62,272 bases of DNA from Eubacterium sp. (GCA_022764165.1 JALERM010000022.1:1-62272), one strand, 5' to 3'; positions 53,501 to 61,497 are shown, counted from the stretch's first letter. Numbers and translations: made by a program. Notes: generated from the letters alone by a model not told the origin.

Positions 53501-55881
53501 TTTGCACTGTCAAAGTCATAGCTTCCATCTTCCTTTACGGTTAATGAAGATTTGAGATAGGCGGTAAAACCTGCACCCTCTAAAAGCGGTGCTTCCGAAT
53601 CCTCTCCGTTGTCAGAAACCTTAATGAGCTGGAAAGGCTGCTTATACACCTGTTCCTCGGACTTTGTGCTTCTTGCCACTTCCGGTACTAAATCGCCCTC
53701 ATAGTCACACACCACATCATGCTCTGCCTCGTCTAACAGATACCCTTCCGGTGCCTGAATTTCCTTCAGATAATACTTTCCAAGATAAAGGTTGTTAATC
53801 TCGGCTTCCGCATTTTCATCGGTTGTAATGGTTGCAACAAGATCGCCTGCCTTAAAGATGACTCCAGTTGCACCATCAGGATGTACGATATCCTCTCTTG
53901 CATATACTCCGTAAACTGCCCCTGTCAGGCTTGCATCTCCCTGTGGAACTGCTTTTCCTGTTTCCTTATCCACTTTGTAAAGATGGATTTTGGCTGTGGT
54001 ATGGTCGTTTACAAAGGTATGGGAAAAGGATGCACTTGCCGTTGTCTCTGACAGATAATTGAAATTGAAGGAGTAAACATCCTCCGAATTTCTGATATAT
54101 CCGTAAGGAGCCTGAGTTTCGGAAACATAGTAACTGTTTGCAATCGGCAAATCTACGGTAAATGCTGCATTTCCATTCTCTCCTGTTGTAACGGTCTGCA
54201 AAGCTGTACCCTTTGTTACAATCACGCTGCCATCATAATTTTTAATGTCATTTCCGGCATACAGAGTGTACTTTCCTCCGTCCAGAGGATTTTCCGTATC
54301 GGCATCCTTCTTTGTCACGCTGACAGCAGCTTTCTGTCTGCTGTTGTAAATGCTGGTTGCCTCATACTGTATCTCTACGGTCTGATCCTTGTACTCAATG
54401 TTGACTGTCTGAGGTGTGGTATTGATGGTATATCCGTTAATGCTTGCAGTTTCTGTTACCACATAGGTTCCTAAATGAAGGTTGGATAACAGCACCTTTC
54501 CGTCATTTCCGGTCACAAGGTTTTCCGCAATCAGATCACCCTTGTTATACACCTTTGTACCATCTGCCTTGTAAATATCCGCACCGGCAGTTACCTTGAA
54601 GGTCGCTCCCGGCAGCTTTCTCGTTTCGTAAGTGAAGTTGGAACCGTTCCACCCGGTCAGGACTTCTCCTTCCTTGTAAATGGTAATGGCTCCAAGCTGC
54701 TCCTTGTCTGTGGCATTGACGGTTGTTGTCTTGCCCGCCTTTACCTGCAAAGTATGAACCTTGTCACTTATCACATACTTATTCGGTGCAGTGATTTCCT
54801 TCATATAATAGGTTCCTGCTACCAATGCCCCGAACTTTGCATAACCGTTCTTGTCTGTGGTAATGGTCTGCACAAGATTTTTGCAGGAGCTGTCAGAATA
54901 GATTCCGTACACCGCTCCGGCTAAGTTTACTCCACTTGCTTCATCCTTTTTGTAAAGCTCGCCATATCCGATATTCTCCGTTTTTACCTTGATATAGGCA
55001 GGAAGCGGATCACCATGCGGTACTTCTGACACGAACTCCTGATCCCCGGAATTTCCGGTCAGCCAGAACACACAGCTTCCGGTTACTTCCACCTTACCAC
55101 TGTTAGAGGTAAATGTACCTGTTGTGGCACTTGTATTGACCTCTGACGAATAAATAGTTAGGCTGTTTCCATTCCTGCTTGTACTATATCCGCTGAGTGA
55201 CAGGTCAAACTCGGACAGTACCCCGTTGCTGTCTGTCAAAGTGGTTTCAAATCTCTGGTTCGTCTCATTCCATTTCAGCTCATAGGTCGGAGCCTGACTT
55301 TTTCTGGAAGCTGCAAAGCTGGGAATGACAGCATTGATACCCGCATCAATGTTACTCTTTAAGGTCGCATAATACTGATATGACGCTGTTGGGTTTGGTG
55401 CTGTGTCACACAGTTTCTTTGCTGCGGAATCCGCACTTGCTGTCCCGTAAATGCCTTTCTCGATAATCCACACCATCGACTGCGTTGCAATGTACTGATT
55501 GCACTGGTCATTGCTCGGTGCCGATGTACTTGTGGATGAAAAGCCATAGTACAGGCAGTATCTTAAATATAGAGCCTGCGTATCGGTAAGGCTTGTGCTG
55601 GAATTATCATAGCTGTTCATAAGCTGCCCGCCTTTGGCTGCCAGACCAAAGTTCATACAATAAGCGGAATGCCCGTCAATCATGGCATACAATACCTTTC
55701 CATGACTGTATCCTGCCTTTAACTCACTTACCTCACCGGAATCCTTTGTGGAAGCATACCAGAATGAGATATTTGCACTGGCACTTGCGGCAAATACAGT
55801 TGTCCCATTGGCAAACAGCGAAGTGAATACCGTTAAGACAGCAAGCAGACCTGCCATCCATCTTTTAAACTTCTGCTTCAT
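50515..55881 (-). CDS. LPXTG-anchored thioester/Cna-B repeat adhesin (SpaA-type)
   Basis: 1788 residues. Signal peptide (residues 1-32, GLLAVLTVFTSLFANGTTVF). Then a thioester-type domain: Cys75 in SAYCMNFG and Gln134 in IATQSMVWII are the likely bond partners for covalent host attachment. Then about 13 Cna-B/SpaA repeats, each ending with an E-box such as YYVKEIEAPKGYVL; the Lys and Glu needed for isopeptide bonds are visible in most. The end is LPQTGD near 1753, a membrane helix and RKRKSKEK, the sortase signal. Probably anchored by the sortase at 14497-15117. The repeats are diverged, not identical, so this is not a recent expansion. Confidence 0.92.
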   Translation of the reverse strand: MKQKFKRWMAGLLAVLTVFTSLFANGTTVFAASASANISFWYASTKDSGEVSELKAGYSHGKVLYAMIDGHSAYCMNFGLAAKGGQLMNSYDNSSTSLTDTQALYLRYCLYYGFSSTSTSAPSNDQCNQYIATQSMVWIIEKGIYGTASADSAAKKLCDTAPNPTASYQYYATLKSNIDAGINAVIPSFAASRKSQAPTYELKWNETNQRFETTLTDSNGVLSEFDLSLSGYSTSRNGNSLTIYSSEVNTSATTGTFTSNSGKVEVTGSCVFWLTGNSGDQEFVSEVPHGDPLPAYIKVKTENIGYGELYKKDEASGVNLAGAVYGIYSDSSCKNLVQTITTDKNGYAKFGALVAGTYYMKEITAPNKYVISDKVHTLQVKAGKTTTVNATDKEQLGAITIYKEGEVLTGWNGSNFTYETRKLPGATFKVTAGADIYKADGTKVYNKGDLIAENLVTGNDGKVLLSNLHLGTYVVTETASINGYTINTTPQTVNIEYKDQTVEIQYEATSIYNSRQKAAVSVTKKDADTENPLDGGKYTLYAGNDIKNYDGSVIVTKGTALQTVTTGENGNAAFTVDLPIANSYYVSETQAPYGYIRNSEDVYSFNFNYLSETTASASFSHTFVNDHTTAKIHLYKVDKETGKAVPQGDASLTGAVYGVYAREDIVHPDGATGVIFKAGDLVATITTDENAEAEINNLYLGKYYLKEIQAPEGYLLDEAEHDVVCDYEGDLVPEVARSTKSEEQVYKQPFQLIKVSDNGEDSEAPLLEGAGFTAYLKSSLTVKEDGSYDFDSAKPVVIGSNGETTLYTDSKGHLVTQPIPYGTYVVVETVVPHNVKEIKPFEVHITENHPTEPQVWRVFIDREFTAKLRIVKKDSKTGQTVLVPNAEFKIYNLDTKEYVVQYTTYPTKVKHTSFFTDGDGDLILPETLKLGNYRIEEVAAPDGYVVNEDYITFAVDTDTAYETDPDTYEAIITADYVDQPAVGELTVEKKGEVLDSYKGGLFADSEEKEFVYKEGSLAGAAFAVYAAEDIYTNDYQKDENGERTKYYSEGDLVATLVTDENGKAVLSDIPLGIYKVVETKAPYGYVLNKEEQTVTFVYVDDKTPVIKESMTFENDRQKVELSVLKLDEETELAIAGAEFGLYAAEDIENADGEVIIEKDTLLELAVSGTDGKAEFVKDYPLGSYYTKETKAPEGYVSSEEIVDYDASYQGQDIPVVKLQFEFINTPTTVEITKTDITSGEELSGATLSVIDAEGNVIDTWTSVADEAHVIKRLHIGEVYTLREEFAPYGYLQAEEIQFTIADTEEVQTVVMEDEVPTGTIIINKDGEFLCDINLIREHWYDFIFDYFKKSLAGVTFEVYAAEDIVSPDGLDTIYYEKDELVAEIVTNDKGIASIDNLPLGKYYLVETKTLEGFVLNEEPREADLSYVDQYTKVVYAGMDITNERQKVQVTVIKTDAETGDELEGAVFGLYAAEDIVNADGKVVVAKDALVEKAVTGKDGKCVFTSDLPLGQYYVKEIEAPKGYVLGEDIFELDASYQGDDVKVIKLEAEFENYPTKLEISKTDITGEHELKDATLSIIDKDGNVVETWKSDGKPHVIDRIPVGEYILREETAPYGYKIANEVKFTVENTKELQQVSMKDELVSGRIIIEKTDSDTGKGIAGVEFEIRDKDGNVIETLVTDKNGHAESKELPIAVFKNGNYVEDIKYYVVETKAAEGYIHDSTPHEVVLQYDDDAPDVVEYTLKLTNKPTEPKLPQTGDNMNPWWFTGVGLVTIVAGIMVFRKRKSKEK

Positions 55882-55904
55882 AATGTCCTCCTGATTTTGG
55901 GCAT

Positions 55905-55935
55905 GAAAAAAGCAGGTCTTTTTCAGCCTGCTTTT
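55905..55935 (-). terminator. Terminator between lipoprotein and adhesin genes
   Basis: On the minus strand AAAAGCAGG...CCTGCTTTTTTCA forms a 9-bp stem with a T tract, 20 bases beyond the stop at 55957. It may act as a partial terminator before the adhesin. Confidence 0.7.
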
Positions 55936-55956
55936 CTCATACCTCTTATTCTTTTT

Positions 55957-56733
55957 TTATGCCCGGTAACAATAGAACACATAGCACTCTTTATCTCCAT
56001 ACATCATCGTTCCGTGGTATTCGATATAGAAATACTGCTGTGGAAGTGAGCTGTACATTCCTGCTATATTCGCCGCAATGTCATCCTCACTGTTAAATTT
56101 GACCGTACCGCTGACATCTCTTGCTTCATTCAAATCCGTTGCCACATAAAACTCAAGGTATCCTGCCCCGTCTGTCGGATAACAGTCATTGTAATCCTCC
56201 TGCGTAATGGTTCCCTCTGCAAGCATCCGGTCAAGGTCATCGGAAATATAGATTTTCCCGGCTGCCTTCGTCTTTTCCTTTGCAAGCTGAACAACCCTCT
56301 GCGGACTGTAAGAAACCGACTCCGGCTGTGACGGCTGCTGCGGTGCCTGTGGTGCCTCCGGTTGCGGCTCCGGCTTGGTATCCGGTTCGGTTGTCTGAGG
56401 TTTAGACGGTTCATTCTGTGCATTACTCTGGTTCTGTGAGTCCTGCTCTTTTTTGGTTGCAGAGGAAGTCTGTCCCTCTGAACTATTGTCTTTTTCCTTG
56501 TCATCCTCTGCCGTGGCATTTTCCTCCAGTTCTGTGGCTTCCGTTGTTTCCTCCGGCTGCTCTGTCACAGTTTCCGTTTCTTTTTCCTCAGAAATATCTT
56601 CCAAAGCCTCTAAAACCGTCTGCGTTTCTGTCTCCACATTCTGTTCTTCTGTTACCTGATTTTCCTTTCCCCCGCATCCTGCAAGAAGCAGGATGGTTAC
56701 GGATAAAAGGAGAAATAATCTTTGTTTCCTCAT
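55957..56733 (-). CDS. Surface lipoprotein with E/Q/P-rich linker
   Basis: 258 residues from the ATG after AGGACAGGTGG. A lipoprotein signal (LFLLLSVTILLLAGC, Cys near residue 20) is followed by a long disordered Glu/Thr/Gln/Pro-rich linker (about 25-150) and a C-terminal globular domain of about 100 residues (LAKEKTKAAGKIYISDDLDR; then YFYIEYHGTMMYGDKECYVF). Such ICE lipoproteins may contribute to surface exclusion or mating contact. Located directly before the adhesin gene, so probably co-regulated. Confidence 0.75.
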   Translation of the reverse strand: MRKQRLFLLLSVTILLLAGCGGKENQVTEEQNVETETQTVLEALEDISEEKETETVTEQPEETTEATELEENATAEDDKEKDNSSEGQTSSATKKEQDSQNQSNAQNEPSKPQTTEPDTKPEPQPEAPQAPQQPSQPESVSYSPQRVVQLAKEKTKAAGKIYISDDLDRMLAEGTITQEDYNDCYPTDGAGYLEFYVATDLNEARDVSGTVKFNSEDDIAANIAGMYSSLPQQYFYIEYHGTMMYGDKECYVFYCYRA

Positions 56734-56844
56734 AATACCACCTGTCCTCTCTCCCACGAGGGACAGGCTTACGTTCCATAAACTGCCCTGCCGCATCTGC
56801 GGCATTACCCTTGTGGGTAAACTGTATTTATCTGTATCTGCAAT

Positions 56845-56916
56845 TTACGGAACTCCTCTGGTCAGCTCTCTTAATCTGCTCCAAAGAGCTAAGGGACTGT
56901 CCCGTATTCTGTTCAT
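56845..56916 (-). CDS. 23-residue micro-protein
   Basis: MNRIRDSPLALWSRLRELTR and three further residues. AGGAGGATGAA lies before the ATG, a strong Shine-Dalgarno. It starts 12 bases after the previous micro-gene. Basic and amphipathic. Short length keeps confidence moderate. Confidence 0.45.
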   Translation of the reverse strand: MNRIRDSPLALWSRLRELTRGVP

Positions 56917-56928
56917 TTCATCCTCCTG

Positions 56929-57018
56929 CTAGTGCACCATGATTCTGTTGTAGTATGCCATCAATCTTCTTGCTCTGGCGTTCTTTCTGTACGCCTGATA
57001 AAACCTATATCTGAACAT
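56929..57018 (-). CDS. 29-residue basic micro-protein
   Basis: Very basic and aromatic (FRYRFYQAYRKNARARRLMA, then YYNRIMVH). GGAAAGGAGGTG precedes the ATG, among the best sites of the window. It lies between the 59-residue membrane protein and the 23-residue micro-gene. A nucleic-acid or membrane-associated peptide is possible; function unknown. Confidence 0.5.
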   Translation of the reverse strand: MFRYRFYQAYRKNARARRLMAYYNRIMVH

Positions 57019-57035
57019 AACAGACACCTCCTTTC

Positions 57036-57215
57036 CTAATCACCGACAAACACACCGACCAGGGATAATACCACTCTTGCGACCAGTGCAAGCAGGAGCA
57101 GAAACAACTTTAATCCCATGCACAACAGTTTCAATATCATAAGTACTGCATGAAGCAGCCCTTTCAGTATGGTAAGTAATACCACGTCTGTCTTTCTCAA
57201 AATCATTCCTGCCAT
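57036..57215 (-). CDS. 59-residue hydrophobic membrane protein
   Basis: AGGAGG upstream of ATG. The sequence is almost entirely hydrophobic, with two likely helices: VVLLTILKGLLHAVLMILKL and LKLFLLLLALVARVVLSLVG. The overlapping frame from 57243 in another register is rejected because it lacks this composition and has no site. Small membrane proteins at this position are seen in related ICEs. Function unknown. Confidence 0.65.
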   Translation of the reverse strand: MAGMILRKTDVVLLTILKGLLHAVLMILKLLCMGLKLFLLLLALVARVVLSLVGVFVGD

Positions 57216-57233
57216 AAATATTCCTCCTCTCCA

Positions 57234-57656
57234 CTAGCCCCATGATGAAGCAAGTCCCAATGTTGTTTCGTCTGCCTCTGTCTCAATTTCTCTGTCCGTC
57301 TGCTCTGCCACTGCCCTTTCAGGTACAGTCTGCGGCATCTGAATGACCTTTCCGCCTGCGAGAGCTGTCCCCAGCGTAACAATGACTTCTCTTTGCAGCT
57401 CGTCTTTGATTTCTCTTCGTATCTGTTCCAGTTCCTCACGCCTGACATACAGACATTCTCCCGTCTGCTCCGGCTCCTTTGTCAGCTCATTTCCTGCAAG
57501 GCGGCTGATATAGCTGTCTGCCGCATCTATCAGGAACTGGTTGACTGATTTATGAACGTCGGTATTCAGTTCAGCTAAAACCGAATGTACCCGTCTGTGC
57601 TGTTCATTATCCAGATTCATTCTGAGATTGTGATATACAATATTTCCTTTGCCCAT
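57234..57656 (-). CDS. ParR-like partition adaptor
   Basis: 140 residues. N-terminal segment VYHNLRMNLDNEQHRRVHSV, then KSVNQFLIDAADSYI, fits a ribbon-helix-helix DNA-binding domain. An acidic, probably flexible C-terminal half follows, as in ParR-type proteins whose tail binds ParM. It starts six bases after the actin-like gene. The identification rests on this arrangement. Confidence 0.6.
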   Translation of the reverse strand: MGKGNIVYHNLRMNLDNEQHRRVHSVLAELNTDVHKSVNQFLIDAADSYISRLAGNELTKEPEQTGECLYVRREELEQIRREIKDELQREVIVTLGTALAGGKVIQMPQTVPERAVAEQTDREIETEADETTLGLASSWG

Positions 57657-57662
57657 CTACAA

Positions 57663-58595
57663 TCACCCCAATCCAAACTCTTTTTTGTGGGTGGAAAGAT
57701 ACAGCTTTCCAAGATATTCATATCCTTTGGCATTTGCCTTTACATCCTCAATATACTGGATATTGTTCCCCTCATAGCTTCCATAACGCTTCACCACGGT
57801 TGCACCACCGCCTACAAAGACGATTTCTGTCACATCAAGGGTATATCCATGCTCTAAAAGAATGTTGTAAACCTTTTCCACATAAGCTCTGAGGGCATCC
57901 TCCACAATCGTCATGTACTTCTGTGGCAACTTATCGTTCTTTCCGTTTCTCATGACCTCCTGTATATCTTCCTCGGAAAGTTCCCTGCCATACTGCCTCA
58001 TGCATTCCTCGTTGATGGTTCTCATGCACTTGATCAGTCCCTCCCGGATTGTGATGCACTCTGCTTCATTTGGAGCGGAATCTTCAATCGGCATAATGTC
58101 AATCGTCCAGCTTCCTATATCCACGACTACCACCCTTTTCGGGAGAGTTTTCATTCTGTCCGCAACCGCCGCATAGCACTGAGGAAATACCGATACCCTT
58201 GCAATGTTCATCCGGTACTGCTCGTTGTCAAACCGGAAGGTCACTTCCTTATTTCTTGATAAGTAGTCGATGAAGTCCTGCTTTTCTGCTCCGAAACGGG
58301 TGAGCGGTAACCCAACGGATAAAAGAACATTTGCATTTCTCATTCCCCGTCTGTTCAGCTCTTTTGCCACCGCTGCCAGCGTAAGCAGATAGAAGTTGTC
58401 ATTTTCGACTTTCAAGTCCCTTACCTCTAATCTTCTGCCGCCTACCTTATAGTAGGAACCGTTGTACTCCACCACGTTGTTAAAAAACGCAGGCTCCGTT
58501 GTGATCTCTTTTACTCCGGTGGTAAATACCTGACTGACCGTTTTCATGCCGGACCAGCCGTGGTCGATTCCGATTACTTCAATATGTCTATCCAT
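57663..58595 (-). CDS. ParM/Alp-like actin-type partition ATPase
   Basis: 310 residues from the ATG after GGAGGAAAAG; a longer frame has no site. Actin-fold motifs: phosphate-1 loop near VIGIDHGWSGMKT, phosphate-2 at VVVVDIGSWTIDI (near residue 150) and the adenosine loop FVGGGATVVKRYG (near 275). It forms dynamic filaments that separate copies of a replicon. With the ParR-like gene it indicates that the element has an extrachromosomal stage needing partition. Confidence 0.85.
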   Translation of the reverse strand: MDRHIEVIGIDHGWSGMKTVSQVFTTGVKEITTEPAFFNNVVEYNGSYYKVGGRRLEVRDLKVENDNFYLLTLAAVAKELNRRGMRNANVLLSVGLPLTRFGAEKQDFIDYLSRNKEVTFRFDNEQYRMNIARVSVFPQCYAAVADRMKTLPKRVVVVDIGSWTIDIMPIEDSAPNEAECITIREGLIKCMRTINEECMRQYGRELSEEDIQEVMRNGKNDKLPQKYMTIVEDALRAYVEKVYNILLEHGYTLDVTEIVFVGGGATVVKRYGSYEGNNIQYIEDVKANAKGYEYLGKLYLSTHKKEFGLG

Positions 58596-58911
58596 CTTTC
58601 TTTTCCTCCTGTTCAAAAACAATTTCTTTCTCATGCTCCTTTTCCTCTATTCCAAGCAGCTTTTTCATACATGGAAAACAGTATCTTTCTGACTGTCTGT
58701 ACGGACACCCGATACATTCATCTTCCTTTTTCTGCTCCACTGCTTTAGGCTGTGCGTCCTCTTTTACACATTTCTTTGCTATACACTGTCTGTTGTTTCC
58801 GTAGAAGAATCTGCACCGCATACAGCTTCTCAAATCTCTTTCTAACTTTGCCTGTACTTCAATAACATCTAAAGGCTTTGGAGATTTCTGTACCCTGACG
58901 TTAATTCCCAC
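58588..58911 (-). CDS. Cysteine-rich (zinc-binding) small protein
   Basis: 107 residues if started at GTG 58911; a TTG at 58959 would overlap the upstream gene by 59 bases. Three Cys pairs, SCMRCRFFYGNNRQC, IAKKC, and ECIGCPYRQSERYCFPC, look like two zinc knuckles. The tail is acidic and Lys-rich. The stop overlaps the ParM start by eight bases. Probably a metal-binding DNA-associated protein of the element. Confidence 0.6.
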   Translation of the reverse strand: MGINVRVQKSPKPLDVIEVQAKLERDLRSCMRCRFFYGNNRQCIAKKCVKEDAQPKAVEQKKEDECIGCPYRQSERYCFPCMKKLLGIEEKEHEKEIVFEQEEKKDG

Positions 58912-59044
58912 TTGAGCCACCCGCCTCTCTCTCGGCGGTAAGCCTCTGGATTTCCTCAAGTTTACGGTCTGCCATTCCTGCCGACCTGATCAGCGCATAA
59001 AACACTAACCCTACAAGTGCTGTCAATATCCCTATTCCTATCAT
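58901..59044 (-). CDS. 47-residue single-helix membrane protein
   Basis: Starts MIGIGILTALVGLVFYALIR, one membrane helix, followed by a charged helical tail (ADRKLEEIQRLTAEREAGG). The ATG overlaps the stop of the upstream gene (ATGA). Tight coupling to both neighbours supports it as real despite its size. Confidence 0.65.
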   Translation of the reverse strand: MIGIGILTALVGLVFYALIRSAGMADRKLEEIQRLTAEREAGGSSGN

Positions 59045-59433
59045 CTGCCGCCCCTCCCCGACTGTTCCTGCTTCTTTCTCTGTTCTTCCTCCATCCTCTC
59101 TACATACTCCCGAATATCAATCAGATCTTCCAAGTCGTAGATTTTGGAACACATGGCATTCTCAATGTTTTTCGGGGTACACTCACCATGCTCGGTAAGT
59201 GCCGCTATTACTTTCTGCTTTATTTCTTCCTGCACATCATCCGGCATAGCTGCTATATAATATGGCGGCAGATAGGAAACCTCTGTCTGAACCTCCTTTT
59301 CATACTCGTAACTTTTCTCAAAATCACTAATGAATTTTTCTCTTACCAAGATTGCTCTTGTCTTGTTCTCCTCACTGGCTAACTCCACCAGCTCGTCCAT
59401 GAACTGAATTAACTCTTTTTTAGTAAAGCCCAT
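59041..59433 (-). CDS. First gene of the ICE operon, unknown function
   Basis: 130 residues when started at the second ATG (AGGGAGG eight bases upstream); the first ATG, three codons earlier, is too close to that site. Helical and acidic, with a Lys/Gln-rich tail ending EQSGRGGR. Segments GFTKKELIQFMDELVELASE and AMPDDVQEEIKQKVIAALTE. No known domain. Position directly behind the leader with a possible attenuator (59466-59607) suggests an early regulatory or maintenance role. Confidence 0.6.
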   Translation of the reverse strand: MGFTKKELIQFMDELVELASEENKTRAILVREKFISDFEKSYEYEKEVQTEVSYLPPYYIAAMPDDVQEEIKQKVIAALTEHGECTPKNIENAMCSKIYDLEDLIDIREYVERMEEEQRKKQEQSGRGGR

Positions 59434-59465
59434 TTCCGTCATCCTCCCTTTGAGAAATAAAAAAA

Positions 59466-59527
59466 GCGGGACTAAATCAGCTAAACCACGACAGATATTA
59501 TTCTGCCAAAAGAGCTAATTTAGTCCC
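59466..59527 (-). terminator. Terminator/attenuator before the first ICE gene
   Basis: GGGACTAAATCAGCT (59468-59482) pairs with AGCTAATTTAGTCCC (59513-59527), 14 of 15 positions plus a G-T pair. On the minus strand it is followed by GCTTTTTTTATTT. It lies between a candidate promoter and the gene starting at 59433. Confidence 0.7.
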
Positions 59528-59578
59528 ACCTAAATTTTAATAATAATTTTATTTTAAGCCAAACGAACAGCCTTGTAT

Positions 59579-59607
59579 CAATTAGACCTTTTAATATAGT
59601 GCGTCAA
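59579..59607 (-). promoter_or_regulatory. Candidate promoter of the ICE leading operon
   Basis: Minus strand TTGACG, 17-base spacer, TAATTG. The -10 is imperfect. It would make a leader of about 140 bases that includes the terminator hairpin. Confidence 0.4.
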
Positions 59608-59772
59608 AAAATTTTTTCACCTCCAAGACCATACGATATAGATTCCCGTCGAAATCCCTGACGCATCGCAGGCATTTATGAGATATTTGATATAATAAAC
59701 AGCGCTGCCTCTATCAATACCTTGCTTCATTGCAATTTTGAGAAAGGACTAAATCAGCTCAAACCGTTGTAT

Positions 59773-60363
59773 TTACTGGGTTTGTTCTAACTTTAGTCTT
59801 ATTTTACCGTAAGCATCCCCGACACGTATTCCTGTAGAATATAGTAAATCTATGATTGCCAAATCTCTGATTGCGTTACAATTATCTCGAAGCTTTTCAA
59901 TTCCTTCATCCGAAATTGTATTCTTAACAACGGTCTTCGTTTTAATTTTATGGATACGCTTCATCGGACTTTTTAAAATATAGTCCTCTTCTTCAAGCCA
60001 AGAGAAAAAACTTGAAATATTTCTTCTTACATTATCGATGGTCACGTTTGAGCAATTATTACGTTTTTGATAATTCGCCAGATATGCCCTTATCTCCTCC
60101 GTAGTTATTTTTCGTACTTCTGTAGCAATCTGAGTAAACATATGTTCCACTGTTACTTTATAATACTGAATCGTTCTATCAGAACAGCCCTCAACCTGTT
60201 TTGCCGCCAAGAACATTTCCAAAAATTCACTATTAGAAATATTGGTTTTCACGGCTTCATTTTCTGCAAAAGTTTTAAGGATCACCTCTTGCAGTTTTTT
60301 CATCTGTACAATCGACAAATATTCAGACATCTCGTTTAGCACTTTTACAATTTTTTCATCCAT
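59773..60363 (-). pseudogene. Truncated tyrosine recombinase of the type I restriction locus
   Basis: 196 residues, ATG after AAGGAG. The N-terminal SAM-like domain (VKTNISNSEFLEMFLAAKQV, then CSDRTIQYYKVTVEHMF) and the start of the catalytic domain (RDLAIIDLLYSTGIRVGD, containing the first catalytic Arg) are intact. After GIRVGD the sequence changes to AYGKIRLKLEQTQ and stops, so the HxxR and Tyr motifs are missing. Full-length relatives have about 300 residues and invert hsdS genes. The break is best explained by insertion of the mobile element; the missing part is not in this window. Confidence 0.78.
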
Positions 60364-60414
60364 GTTAGTATACTCCTTCCAAAAATATACCAACATCCTA
60401 CAACCAATACTTTC

Positions 60415-61497
60415 TTATTTTTTTAATTCTTCTTCTATTTCTTCTATTGTTGGCATGGAACTCTTGTAATCCTCCGGAATAAGATTACTCATATCATATT
60501 CAGAAATTCCTATTGGCACATTTACTGCATTTACTGCGTATTTTGCAAGCACATTATCTTTTGTTTTACAAATAAGTAAGCCAATCGTCTGGTTATCATT
60601 ATTCTTTCGCAGGATACCATCTACTGCTGCAACATACGTACCCAATTGTCCCATGTCTCCCGGTTCAAAAGCTCTTGTTTTTAACTCAACAACTACATAA
60701 CAATGATTTGCGATGTTATAAAACAACATATCAAGGAATTGCTCAGTTTCTCCCACTTCTAAGCGGTATTCTCTTCCTACAAAGGCAAATCCTTTTCCCA
60801 ACTCAAGTAAAAAGCTTTGTACATTTGCCATGAGTGCATCTTTTAATTCTTTTTCGTCATAATTCTGACGCAGTGTCAGGAAATCAAAGTTGTACGGATC
60901 TTTTGTCATTTCCTGAGCTAAATCGCTTTGTGTATCAGGAAGTATTTTTCCAAAATTACTGATAGCTTTTCCCTGACGCTCATAGAGATTTGTATCAAGG
61001 AAATTCAAAAGAACTGCTCGCGACCAGTTATTCTCTATTGTTTTATATACAAAAAACAATGCCTTTTCTTGATTCCCTTTACATTTTCCCAAAATCTGAA
61101 TATGATGTCCCCATGGAATATGAAAAATTCTTTCATCAACAAAATCATTAACAGTTTGTTGACTTAATTTTGCAGAAGAATCATCAACAACTTGTTGACG
61201 ATTTTTATCCCGACAGTACATTTGATAAAAATACTTCATGTATTTTAGATTTGTAACAGAAAAAGACTTTACATCCGGCAACTCTTTTTGCAAATCAGAA
61301 CTTAATTTTTCAAAAAATTTCGAACCATACTCTGCGTGATATATAAACAAAGCAATATCTCTTCCAAGACTCCAGTAAAATCTCAGCATTTCCTCATTAA
61401 CCTTAGATGCCGCTTTGATTTGACATTGCTTAAAATTTTTTCCCACATTTCTAATCCACTCAGCATATTCAGGATGCAGTGTAATCAATTCACTCAT
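60415..61497 (-). CDS. YhcG/DUF1016-family PD-(D/E)XK nuclease-like protein
   Basis: 360 residues. The N-terminal DUF1016 helical domain (EMLRFYWSLGRDIALFIYHA) is followed by a C-terminal nuclease-like domain: RVGREYRLEVGE-type strand, DMLFYNIANHCYVVVELKTR with the D...ExK pattern, then GQLGTYVAAVDGILRK and GLLICKTKDNVLAKYAV. This family is commonly encoded within or beside type I restriction loci. Start 12 bases after HsdS stop. Role within the restriction system not established. Confidence 0.85.
   Translation of the reverse strand: MSELITLHPEYAEWIRNVGKNFKQCQIKAASKVNEEMLRFYWSLGRDIALFIYHAEYGSKFFEKLSSDLQKELPDVKSFSVTNLKYMKYFYQMYCRDKNRQQVVDDSSAKLSQQTVNDFVDERIFHIPWGHHIQILGKCKGNQEKALFFVYKTIENNWSRAVLLNFLDTNLYERQGKAISNFGKILPDTQSDLAQEMTKDPYNFDFLTLRQNYDEKELKDALMANVQSFLLELGKGFAFVGREYRLEVGETEQFLDMLFYNIANHCYVVVELKTRAFEPGDMGQLGTYVAAVDGILRKNNDNQTIGLLICKTKDNVLAKYAVNAVNVPIGISEYDMSNLIPEDYKSSMPTIEEIEEELKK

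Larger units (their letters stand above)
59434..59772. other. Leader/junction region of the ICE
   Basis: 339 bases. In minus-strand order: GGACTAAATCAGCT (59746-59759), a 37-codon frame (59617-59730) with no ribosome binding site, a candidate promoter (TTGACG at 59602-59607, TAATTG at 59579-59584, 17-bp spacing), then a 15-bp stem terminator (59468-59527) whose first arm as drawn repeats the 59746 sequence. The element's attachment site is expected near here but cannot be pinpointed. Confidence 0.55.

Noticed and set aside
59617-59730. 37-codon frame in the junction region
   Set aside because: No Shine-Dalgarno, no recognisable sequence and it precedes the likely attenuator; kept only as part of the region description.
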